A stretch of DNA of 5,468 nucleotides from Microbacteriaceae bacterium UBA4731 (GTDB taxonomy: Bacteria; Actinomycetota; Actinomycetes; Actinomycetales; Microbacteriaceae): the NCBI GenBank assembly GCA_002404115.1, contig DHJB01000074.1, forward strand, positions 1 to 5,468. The letters run 5' to 3'. Below the pieces are notes generated by a model. That model did not search any database and had not been told where the DNA came from. It was given only the letters and a program-made list of their open reading frames with translations. A program made the translations under genes and the position numbers. Positions 1-5,468 of the stretch are shown here, piece after piece (the stretch's first letter is position 1; every line of letters starts with the position of its first letter).

Positions 1-103
1 CCGCTAGAGGTTCGCGGGCTGAAGATTCCTGCAGCCGGTACGCGAGAAATGAATTCGGCTGACCCCGATGAAGAGCACAGGAAACCCGGTCTAGTCTGGC
101 TGT
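1..103. other. Upstream region of moaA, no supported gene
   Basis: This stretch is less GC-rich than the genes beside it and shows no convincing coding sequence. One plus-strand frame stays open from the window edge to a TAA at 115-117 (possible ATG at 49), but only about half of its third positions are G or C, far fewer than in the neighbouring genes. It most likely holds the moaA promoter. Weak inverted repeats are present: GGCTG at 17-21 with CAGCC at 32-36, and CAGCCG at 32-37 with CGGCTG at 56-61. They are too short to call as an operator or attenuator. Confidence 0.5.
92..97 (+). promoter_or_regulatory. Candidate -10 element of a leaderless moaA promoter
   Basis: TAGTCT fits the actinobacterial -10 pattern TANNNT and ends six bases before the GTG start of moaA at 104. 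With usual -10 to start-site spacing, transcription would begin at or next to the start codon and give a leaderless mRNA, which is common in Actinobacteria. This agrees with the lack of a Shine-Dalgarno sequence before the GTG. The best -35 position (TGAAGA, 69-74) matches TTGACA poorly, so the call rests on the -10 and its spacing. Confidence 0.35.
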
Positions 104-1171
104 GTGACCTCACTTAATCTGGGTCTGCCCACATACCGGCAGGATGGCAGCGCTGCGCCGTCAATGGCCGGGCGACCGGATATTCCGGGCCTCGTCGACC
201 GGTTCGGCCGCGTCGCCAGGGACCTGCGCATCTCCATCACCGAGAAGTGTTCGCTGCGCTGTACGTACTGCATGCCGGAGCAGGGGTTGCCGGTCATCGC
301 CAGGGACAACCTGCTGACCCCGGCCGAGATCGGCCGGCTCGTGCGGATCGGTACGCGCGACCTCGGCGTGCGCGAGGTGCGCTTCACCGGCGGCGAACCG
401 CTCATGCGGGCCGACCTGGCCGAGATCATCGCGCGGAGCGCGGAGGCGGCGCCCGGCATTGACCTCTCCATGACGAGCAACGGGATTGGCCTCGACCGCC
501 GGGTCAAGGCGCTCGTGGCCGCTGGGCTTACCCGCATCAACGTCTCCCTCGACACCGTCGACCGGGTTCACTTCGCGGAGCTGACCCGCCGGGACCGGCT
601 GCCCGACGTGATCGCCGGCATCCGGGCCGCGCACGCCGCCGGGCTCACCCCCCTCAAACTCAACGCCGTCCTCATGCGGGAGACCCTCGCCGGCGCCGCC
701 GACCTGCTCGCCTGGGCCCTGGCTGAAGGATGCCGCCTGCGCTTCATCGAGCAGATGCCGCTGGACGCCGACCACGCGTGGGCCAGGGACCACATGGTTC
801 CCGCCAGCGAACTGCTCGACGTGCTCGGCACCCGGTTCACCCTCACCGAGGCCGGCCGCAATGATCCGTCGGCGCCCGCCGAGGAATGGTACGTCGATGG
901 CGGTCCGGCGACGGTCGGCATCATCGCGTCGGTGACGCGGTCGTTCTGCGGGGACTGCGACCGCACCCGCATCACCGCGGAAGGCACCGTGCGCTCCTGC
1001 CTGTTCGGCGACAACGAGACGGATCTGCGCGGACTGCTGCGCAACGGCGCGGAGGATGCCGAGATCGCGCAGTATTGGCGAGGCGCGATGTGGGCGAAAC
1101 AGGCCGGTCACGGCATCGACGCCGCCGGGTTCGTGCCGCCGGAGCGCAGCATGGGGGCCATCGGTGGCTGA
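104..1171 (+). CDS. moaA: GTP 3',8-cyclase MoaA (radical SAM)
   Basis: MoaA is a cytoplasmic radical SAM enzyme that converts GTP to (8S)-3',8-cyclo-7,8-dihydroguanosine 5'-triphosphate, the first step of Moco synthesis; MoaC then forms cyclic pyranopterin monophosphate. The 355-residue product has the N-terminal 4Fe-4S motif CxxxCxxC (C49, C53, C56), the SAM-binding GGEP at residues 96-99, and the second cluster ligands C282, C285 and C299 in the C-terminal domain, spaced as in the family. It ends in Gly-Gly, the conserved MoaA tail needed for activity. The GTG at 104 is chosen because the N-terminal LGLP-type segment resembles mycobacterial MoaA proteins; ATG at 164 (residue 21) is the alternative. 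Neither has a clear Shine-Dalgarno sequence. The last 8 nt overlap moaD, so the two are probably co-transcribed and translationally coupled. Confidence 0.97.
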   Translation: MTSLNLGLPTYRQDGSAAPSMAGRPDIPGLVDRFGRVARDLRISITEKCSLRCTYCMPEQGLPVIARDNLLTPAEIGRLVRIGTRDLGVREVRFTGGEPLMRADLAEIIARSAEAAPGIDLSMTSNGIGLDRRVKALVAAGLTRINVSLDTVDRVHFAELTRRDRLPDVIAGIRAAHAAGLTPLKLNAVLMRETLAGAADLLAWALAEGCRLRFIEQMPLDADHAWARDHMVPASELLDVLGTRFTLTEAGRNDPSAPAEEWYVDGGPATVGIIASVTRSFCGDCDRTRITAEGTVRSCLFGDNETDLRGLLRNGAEDAEIAQYWRGAMWAKQAGHGIDAAGFVPPERSMGAIGG

Positions 1172-1427
1172 CGCCGGCACCGACGTGCTCGTGCGAGTGC
1201 GGTACTTCGCCGCGGCCGCGGAGGCCGCCGGACGCGAGGAGGAGATGCTCTTCCTGCCTGCCGGCACGACCGTCGGCGAACTGCGCGAGGACCTCGCCCG
1301 GCGCCACGCCGGGCTGGAGGCCGTCATGCGGTCCGGCTCGTTTCTCGTGGACTCCGTCGTCAGCCGCGACCTGTCCCGCCCGATCGGCGAGCGCGTCGAC
1401 GTGCTGCCGCCGTTCGCCGGGGGCTAA
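1164..1427 (+). CDS. moaD: Molybdopterin synthase small subunit MoaD (sulfur carrier)
   Basis: MoaD is a ubiquitin-fold sulfur carrier. Its C-terminal glycine is adenylated by a MoeB-type enzyme and converted to a thiocarboxylate, which supplies the dithiolene sulfurs of molybdopterin when bound to MoaE. The 87-residue product has the expected size, an N-terminal beta strand ([16 protein letters not shown]), the typical [10 protein letters not shown] helix start and the required C-terminal Gly-Gly (PPFAGG). The frame is open further upstream, but the earlier ATG at 1056 lies deep inside moaA and would add 36 residues foreign to MoaD. GTG at 1164 gives the family length and overlaps the moaA stop by 8 nt. 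A G-run at 1153-1157 is the only nearby Shine-Dalgarno-like sequence, so coupling to moaA is likely. Its partner MoaE is encoded on the opposite strand beyond the hairpin. Confidence 0.93.
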   Translation: MADAGTDVLVRVRYFAAAAEAAGREEEMLFLPAGTTVGELREDLARRHAGLEAVMRSGSFLVDSVVSRDLSRPIGERVDVLPPFAGG

Positions 1428-1446
1428 GCCCGTCCCGTCCGGCCCG

Positions 1447-1503
1447 TGAGGGGTCGCATATCGACCTTTATTCGGCCCGGGAAGGTCGATTTGCGACCCC
1501 TCA
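1447..1503. terminator. Long nested inverted repeat between convergent operons, probable bidirectional terminator
   Basis: Arms 1447-1468 and 1482-1503 pair over 22 positions with one mismatch (T1459 opposite T1491) around a 13-nt loop. The repeat starts 19 nt after the moaD stop and ends 18 nt from the moaE stop, so it could end both transcripts. Neither side has a U-tract, so it is not a classical intrinsic terminator, although U-less hairpins are often proposed as terminators in high-GC Actinobacteria. Each arm also contains its own small palindrome: GGTCG and CGACC around 5 nt at 1452-1466, and the same pair at 1484-1498. It could instead be a dispersed intergenic repeat. Confidence 0.7.
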
Positions 1504-1521
1504 TGGCGCAGGGGCCGGAGG

Positions 1522-1935
1522 CTAGAGGCCGACCCACTCCGAGCTGCCGGCGGGGAAGTGCTGGCGCTTCCAGATCGGCACCGTCAGCTTGATCTGCTCG
1601 ACGAGTTCAGCGCAGGCGGCGAAGGCCTCGGCCCGGTGCGGTGCGGCGACGGCGGCCACCAGGGCGATGTCGCCGACGACGAGCGGCCCGGTGCGGTGGA
1701 TGGCGGCGACCCGCAGGCCGGTCCGGCCGGCGATCTGCTCGCAGCATTCCCGCAGGAAACGCTCGGCATCCGGGTGCGCCTGGTAGTCCAGCGCGGTCAC
1801 GGTGCGGTCGTTGTCGTGGTCACGCACGATCCCCTGGAAGGAGACGACGGCGCCGTTTTCCGGGGAGAGCACGAACGCGTCGACCGTGGCGATGTCGATC
1901 GGCTCGGCCGAAATCGCGGCGAGGACCTCAGCCAC
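1522..1935 (-). CDS. moaE: Molybdopterin synthase catalytic subunit MoaE
   Basis: MoaE forms a heterotetramer with MoaD and converts cyclic pyranopterin monophosphate to molybdopterin using sulfur from the MoaD thiocarboxylate. The 137-residue protein carries the family landmarks: an FQGIVRDHD segment with R38 and H40, the TGPLVVGD strand-turn at residues 82-89, the PHR pair H100-R101, and two lysines K116 and K123 in the IKLTVPIWKR segment, which align with the catalytic lysine region of E. coli MoaE. It ends with the family's EWVGL-type tail. The GTG start at 1935 is supported by a GGAGG six bases upstream and overlaps the moaC-moaB stop by 8 nt. It is the last gene of the minus-strand unit and faces moaD across the hairpin. 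Confidence 0.96.
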   Translation of the reverse strand: MAEVLAAISAEPIDIATVDAFVLSPENGAVVSFQGIVRDHDNDRTVTALDYQAHPDAERFLRECCEQIAGRTGLRVAAIHRTGPLVVGDIALVAAVAAPHRAEAFAACAELVEQIKLTVPIWKRQHFPAGSSEWVGL

Positions 1936-2983
1936 GGGATGCCTCCGGCGTGCTCGGCCCGGGTGCGGCGGCCGGCGAGGCCTCGTCGTGCTGCGCCGTG
2001 CCGGAGACCTGGTCGACGAGGTGGTCGAGCAGCCCGTCGAGCACGTCGAGGCCGTCGCGCACGCCGCCGGTCGATCCGGGGAGGTTGATCACGACCGTGC
2101 GTCCGGCGGTCCCGGCGAGCCCGCGGCTGAGCGCGGCGGTCGGCGTGGCCTGCGAGCCGCGGCGGCGGAGTTCTTCGGCGATGCCCGGCAGCTCGCGGTC
2201 GAGCACGGCCGCGGTTGCCTCCGGTGTCGCATCCGTGGAGGACACGCCCGTGCCGCCGGTCGTGATGATCACGGCGGGCTGCTGGTACACCGCGGCGGCG
2301 ATGGCCTCGGCGATGTCGGCATCCGCCACAACGGACACCGGAGCGGTCTCGTAGCCGTGGCCGCTCAGCCAATCGGCGATCACGGGTCCGGTGGTGTCTT
2401 CGCGTTCGCCTGAGGCGCCCCTGGTCGAGGCGACGATCACGTGGGCGGTGCGCCCGTGGGCGGTGCTCAGGGCTGCGCCCTGCGAGAGGTGCTCGGTCGG
2501 TGCCTGGCCGACGACATCGCGCTGCCAATAGCCGCGTTTGCCGCCGCTCTTGTGCTCCAGGCGCACATCGGTGAGGGTCGCGGCCGGGTCGGCGGCCTTG
2601 ATCATGTCGTGGAGGGTGAGGCCGGCGATGGCGACGGCCGTGAGGGCTTCCATTTCGACCCCGGTCTGGCCGCGCGTCTTCGCGGAGGCCTCGATGTCGA
2701 TGGTGTACTCGCCGAGGCGGAAGTCGACCGTCACAGAGGACAGCGGCACCTGGTGGCAGAGCGGGATCAGCTCGGAGGTCTTCTTGGCGCCGGAGATGCC
2801 GGCGATGCGTGCGGTGGCAAGCACGTCGGCCTTCGGGAGGCCGTCGGCGCGCACGAGCGCGAGCACCTCCCGGGTGGTGACAACGCGGCCGCTGGCCACG
2901 GCCACGCGGGTCGTCTCGGCCTTGTGACCCACATCGATCATCCGCGCGCGGCCATCACTGTCCAGGTGTGTCAGCTCCGTCAT
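1928..2983 (-). CDS. moaCB: Bifunctional MoaC-MoaB (MogA-like) fusion protein
   Basis: This 351-residue protein joins two Moco enzymes. Residues 1 to about 158 are MoaC, which makes cyclic pyranopterin monophosphate from the MoaA product. Visible are KKTSELIPLCH with H77, TGVEMEALTAV with E110 and E112, HDMIKA with D126 and K129, and GGKRGYW at 147-153. Residues about 178-325 are a MoaB/MogA domain, which adenylylates molybdopterin before metal insertion. It shows GEREDTTGP at 192-200, TTGGTG with D251 and TPE at 241-255, and the NLPGSTGG loop. The last 25 or so residues are an Ala/Pro-rich tail. ATG at 2983 is preferred: it overlaps the moeA stop as ATGA and begins MTELTHLD, typical of MoaC. 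GTG at 2992 would add three residues. Such fusions are known in actinobacteria; no stop or frameshift separates the domains. Confidence 0.95.
   Translation of the reverse strand: MTELTHLDSDGRARMIDVGHKAETTRVAVASGRVVTTREVLALVRADGLPKADVLATARIAGISGAKKTSELIPLCHQVPLSSVTVDFRLGEYTIDIEASAKTRGQTGVEMEALTAVAIAGLTLHDMIKAADPAATLTDVRLEHKSGGKRGYWQRDVVGQAPTEHLSQGAALSTAHGRTAHVIVASTRGASGEREDTTGPVIADWLSGHGYETAPVSVVADADIAEAIAAAVYQQPAVIITTGGTGVSSTDATPEATAAVLDRELPGIAEELRRRGSQATPTAALSRGLAGTAGRTVVINLPGSTGGVRDGLDVLDGLLDHLVDQVSGTAQHDEASPAAAPGPSTPEASRG
1942..1946 (-). promoter_or_regulatory. Strong Shine-Dalgarno of moaE
   Basis: The minus strand reads GGAGG, then six bases, then the moaE GTG at 1935. This is the only consensus ribosome binding site at a start codon in the window. 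It lies inside the final codons of the moaC-moaB fusion and fixes the moaE start. Confidence 0.75.
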
Positions 2984-4188
2984 AGGGTCCACACTCTCAC
3001 ATCGGCCCCCGCGGCGAGATCCGCGACGTCACGCGGGATGTCCAGGAGCACGTCGGCGCGGGCCATCGCCGCCACGAGGTGCGAACTCGGGCCGGCCACG
3101 GTGTCCACCGTGCCGTCGCCCCGCACCCGGCCGCGCAGGAACCGGCGCTTGCCGGCGACGGATGCGAGCGGCCCGGCCAGCCGCCTGGCAGTGGACGGCA
3201 GCTCGGGCAGCCCCGCGGCGCGGCGGAGGATCGGGCGGAGGAACACGACGAAGGACACCTGGGTGCTCACCGGGTTACCGGGGAAGCAGATGATCGGCAC
3301 CCCGTCGACGACGGCGGTGGCCTGGGGGCCGCCGGGCTGCATGTCCACGTGGCCGATGGTCGCGCCGAGGGGCTCGAGGGATTCCCGCACGACCTCGTAG
3401 GCACCCTGCGAGATGCCGCCGGAGGTGATCACGAGGTCGGCAACATCCGTCGCGCGCCGGAGCAGGCGCAGGAATTCGGCGATGTCGTCGTCGCTCGAGC
3501 CCGCGAGCACGAGCTCTGCGCCGGCCTCGACGACGGCGGTGGTCAGTGCGACCCGGTTGGCATCGAAAACCTGGCCGGGTCCGGGAGCGGCGCCGGCCGG
3601 AACGAGTTCGGCGCCGGTCGTGATGACCGCGACGCGCACCCGGCGCCGCACGTCGACCGTGTCCTGGCCGGCTGCGGCGAGCGCGGCGAGGTGCCGGGGG
3701 GCCAGCCGCTGCCCGGCCGGCAGCAGCAGATCGCCGCGGCGCAGGTCGCTGCCCTGGTCGCGCACGTAGTCCCCGGGGGCCGGGGCCGTGGCGAAGGTCA
3801 CGGTCGCGCCGTCGAGTGTGCCGGCCGGCCCGAGGCTGAGCTCGCTGTGTTCGACGGGCACGATGCTGTCAGCGCCATCCGGCACCACGGCGCCCGTCAT
3901 GATGCGGAGCGCCGTGCCGGGGGAGAGGGCCGTGAGGGTCGCCGGGCCGGCCGGGATGTCGCCGGCGACCGGCAGGGTGACCGGCGCGTCGGCCAGGTCT
4001 GCGGCCCGCACGGCGAAGCCGTCCATCTGCGCGTTGCGGAACAGCGGCAGGTCGACGGCGGCGGTGACCGGCACGGCGGTGACGCGGCCGAGCGCGTCTG
4101 CCAGCGGCAGCGTTTCGCTGCCGACTCGATCGAGGAGCCCGGCCAGCATCGCTTCGATCGTTCGGGCGTGCTCCTCGACGCTTGTCAC
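2980..4188 (-). CDS. moeA: Molybdopterin molybdenumtransferase MoeA
   Basis: MoeA inserts molybdate into adenylylated molybdopterin, releasing AMP and giving active Moco. The 402-residue length is normal. In order there is an N-terminal region with the NAQMDGFAVR motif (D56, matching the conserved Asp of the active site), IMTGAVVPDGAD at 96-107, the MogA-like domain starting near residue 185 with ITTGAEL, FDANR at 208-212, VITSGGISQG at 253-262 and FPGNPVS at 302-308, then a C-terminal beta domain from about 325. The segment that is KPGKP in E. coli reads QPGGP at 284-288. GTG at 4188 is the first possible start after the moeZ stop in this frame and fits the family N-terminus (TSVEEHARTIEAML). 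It lacks a clear Shine-Dalgarno, lies 36 nt after moeZ and overlaps moaCB by 4 nt. Confidence 0.96.
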   Translation of the reverse strand: MTSVEEHARTIEAMLAGLLDRVGSETLPLADALGRVTAVPVTAAVDLPLFRNAQMDGFAVRAADLADAPVTLPVAGDIPAGPATLTALSPGTALRIMTGAVVPDGADSIVPVEHSELSLGPAGTLDGATVTFATAPAPGDYVRDQGSDLRRGDLLLPAGQRLAPRHLAALAAAGQDTVDVRRRVRVAVITTGAELVPAGAAPGPGQVFDANRVALTTAVVEAGAELVLAGSSDDDIAEFLRLLRRATDVADLVITSGGISQGAYEVVRESLEPLGATIGHVDMQPGGPQATAVVDGVPIICFPGNPVSTQVSFVVFLRPILRRAAGLPELPSTARRLAGPLASVAGKRRFLRGRVRGDGTVDTVAGPSSHLVAAMARADVLLDIPRDVADLAAGADVRVWTL

Positions 4189-4224
4189 GGCTGCCGGCCC
4201 GGGCGGAGTCTGGGGGTCATCCGT

Positions 4225-5403
4225 TCAGTATCGCGTGATCGAGGGGTCGATGGTGGCCGACCACTCGTCGATTCCGCCCGCGAGCACACGCACGCCGCCG
4301 AGCCCGCCGGACTCGAGGAGGTCCCTGGCTCGCTCGGAGCGCGACCCGTGGTGGCAGTAGACAACGATCGGCGGGCCCCCGCGCAGGGAATCCGCCGCGG
4401 CCTGCGGATCGATCTCCAGCTCGCCGAGTGGGAGGAGCAGCGAGCCGCCGAGCGTGGCGACCTGCGCCTCCCACGGGTCGCGCACGTCGAGGATCCGGAT
4501 GTCCGCGCCCGCCGCCAGCAACTCGGACAGTTCCCGGCTGCCGATGTCGGTGCCCGCCCGCGTCGCATCGGTGTCTGGAGCGACCCCGCAGAAGGCGTCG
4601 TAGTCGACGAGCCCGGTCACCGGGGTCCCTGCCGGATCGCTGTCGTAGGCCACCTCGCGGAACGTCCCGCGCAGGCTGTCGTAGATCGTCACCCGGCCGA
4701 GCAGGGGATCGCCGACTCCGCTGACGAGCTTGATGGCCTCCGTGACCATGAGCCCGCCGATCACGGCGCAGACCGAGGGCAGCGCCCCGGCTTCCGCGCA
4801 GGACGGCACGGTCCCGGGGGCCGGCGGTTCGGGGAAGAGGTCCCGGTAATGCGGTCCGCGCGCCGCCCAGCTGACCCCGGCCTGGCCGCCGAACTGGTGC
4901 ACCGCACCCCAGACCACGGGAATGCCGGAGATCAGCGCGGCGTCGTTCGTCAGGTAGCGGGTGGCGAAGTTGTCGCTGCCATCGAGCACGAGGTCGTAAT
5001 CGCCGAGGATCTCGAGGGCGTTGTCGGCGGTGAGCATGACCTCGTAGCCGATCGCACGGGTGTCCGGGTCGAGCATCGCCACGGTCTCCAGGGCCGAGGC
5101 GACCTTGCTGCGGCCGACATCCCGGATGCCGTGGATGGTCTGGCGGGGCAGATTGCTGGCCTCCACAGAGTCCGCGTCGATGATTCCCACGGTCCCGAAG
5201 CCGGCCGCGGCCAGGCCGGGGATCGTCGCGCTGCCCAGCCCTCCGGCGCCGACGACGAGAACCCGGGCGGCGGCCAGCCTGCGTTGCGCGACAAGTCCGA
5301 ATCCAGGGAGGGAGACGGTCCGCGAATACCGGGCCGTGCGTTCGGAAGAAAGCCGGTCGCCCGGTTCGATGAGGGGGTCCGATCCGGCAGGAATGCGCGT
5401 CAT
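4225..5403 (-). CDS. moeZ: MoeB-type adenylyltransferase with C-terminal rhodanese domain (MoeZ/MoeBR)
   Basis: This enzyme adenylates the MoaD C-terminal glycine, and its rhodanese domain probably transfers sulfur to form the thiocarboxylate. The 392-residue protein begins with a ThiF/E1-like domain: GAGGLGS at 52-58, D76 and D78, N84, R87 and K100 of the nucleotide site, LDGSDNFATRY at 140-150, and PSCAEAG with C202. The rhodanese domain covers roughly 290-392, with active-site loop CHHGSR starting at C350. The MoeB zinc CxxC reads HYRD here (H185, D188), and the second motif keeps only C272. As I recall, M. tuberculosis MoeZ also reads YRD there, and that enzyme also serves the sulfur carrier CysO, so more than one carrier is possible. 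ATG at 5403 fits the family N-terminus; GTG at 5463 would add 20 Gly/Pro-rich residues. It is the first visible gene of the minus-strand unit. Confidence 0.94.
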   Translation of the reverse strand: MTRIPAGSDPLIEPGDRLSSERTARYSRTVSLPGFGLVAQRRLAAARVLVVGAGGLGSATIPGLAAAGFGTVGIIDADSVEASNLPRQTIHGIRDVGRSKVASALETVAMLDPDTRAIGYEVMLTADNALEILGDYDLVLDGSDNFATRYLTNDAALISGIPVVWGAVHQFGGQAGVSWAARGPHYRDLFPEPPAPGTVPSCAEAGALPSVCAVIGGLMVTEAIKLVSGVGDPLLGRVTIYDSLRGTFREVAYDSDPAGTPVTGLVDYDAFCGVAPDTDATRAGTDIGSRELSELLAAGADIRILDVRDPWEAQVATLGGSLLLPLGELEIDPQAAADSLRGGPPIVVYCHHGSRSERARDLLESGGLGGVRVLAGGIDEWSATIDPSITRY

Positions 5404-5468
5404 GCTGCTAAGGATAAACCCCGCGCCACCGGCATAGGTGGGAGGCCCCGGACGGATGCTCACGCCGC
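5404..5468. other. Region upstream of moeZ
   Basis: These 65 bases reach the window edge. The moeZ frame stays open to a GTG at 5463, so they are either promoter region or a short N-terminal extension rich in Gly and Pro. No other gene or terminator is visible. Confidence 0.4.
5411..5416 (-). promoter_or_regulatory. Candidate -10 element of a leaderless moeZ promoter
   Basis: The minus strand reads TATCCT, then seven bases, then the ATG at 5403. This fits TANNNT with leaderless spacing, and no Shine-Dalgarno precedes the ATG. I see no good -35. If correct, it sets the moeZ start at 5403 and places the head of the moeZ-moeA-moaCB-moaE unit inside this window. If translation starts at GTG 5463 instead, this is coding sequence. 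Confidence 0.3.

Noticed and set aside
17..61. Alternative hairpins GGCTG/CAGCC and CAGCCG/CGGCTG suggesting an attenuator or riboswitch upstream of moaA
   Set aside because: Stems of 5-6 bp with 10-18 nt loops are expected by chance, the region is too short for a Moco riboswitch, and it would lie upstream of the inferred transcription start.
49..117. Short frame MNSADPDEEH... overlapping the moaA start, possibly the end of an upstream gene
   Set aside because: Only about half of the third positions in this frame are G or C, while genes here are strongly GC-rich at that position. It has no clear ribosome binding site.
161..1327. Long open frame antisense to moaA (388 codons)
   Set aside because: Its translation is Arg/Pro/Ala/Gly-rich with no recognisable domain. 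In this high-GC DNA long antisense frames are expected opposite real genes, and moaA is unambiguous.
1558..2354. Plus-strand open frames across moaE and moaCB
   Set aside because: Low-complexity Arg/Ala/Gly translations with no family motif, opposite genes with clear catalytic residues.
4185..4568. 127-codon minus-strand frame overlapping the end of moeZ
   Set aside because: It is a shifted-frame shadow of the rhodanese domain. Only its last 11 codons, in the moeZ-moeA gap, were considered further.
5404..5463. N-terminal extension of MoeZ from GTG 5463
   Set aside because: The 20 extra residues are Gly/Pro-rich and have no counterpart in the MoeZ N-terminus as I know it. ATG at 5403 has a plausible leaderless promoter. 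Not fully excluded.
1..5468. Mobile elements, CRISPR arrays, tRNA or rRNA genes, defence systems
   Set aside because: No transposase, integrase, regularly spaced repeats or RNA gene signatures were seen. The window is almost fully occupied by Moco genes with uniform base composition.

Overview
The window is about 70% G+C by eye, with GC-rich third codon positions, frequent GTG starts and proteins whose closest remembered relatives are actinobacterial. This includes a MoaA that starts and ends like the mycobacterial enzymes, a MoaC-MoaB fusion, and a MoeB-rhodanese (MoeZ-type) protein. A high-GC actinobacterium is well supported. A Microbacteriaceae-like source is only my impression.

The whole window is a molybdenum cofactor (Moco) biosynthesis locus made of two convergent transcription units. 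Positions 1-103 are the upstream region of moaA. The plus-strand unit is moaA (104-1171) and moaD (1164-1427), overlapping by 8 nt. The minus-strand unit runs inward from the right edge: moeZ (5403-4225), moeA (4188-2980), a moaC-moaB fusion (2983-1928) and moaE (1935-1522), with gaps or overlaps of +36, -4 and -8 nt. The two units meet at a long inverted repeat at 1447-1503, which lies almost symmetrically between the moaD and moaE stop codons and probably ends both transcripts.

Six genes supply seven activities covering GTP to Mo-loaded cofactor. MoaA and the MoaC domain make cyclic pyranopterin monophosphate. MoeZ adenylates MoaD and probably sulfurates it. MoaD and MoaE form molybdopterin synthase. 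The MoaB/MogA domain adenylylates molybdopterin, and MoeA inserts molybdate. The two molybdopterin synthase subunits are on opposite strands. MobA-type nucleotide transfer, molybdate transport and molybdoenzymes are not in the window.

I found no previously undescribed system. The points worth a second look are small in scale: a nested palindrome at the convergence point, an identical 8-nt stop/start overlap at the starts of both moaD and moaE, leaderless-looking promoters at the heads of both units, a possible 11-codon coupling ORF between moeZ and moeA, and residue substitutions in MoeZ and MoeA. No mobile element, CRISPR array, tRNA or rRNA was seen.
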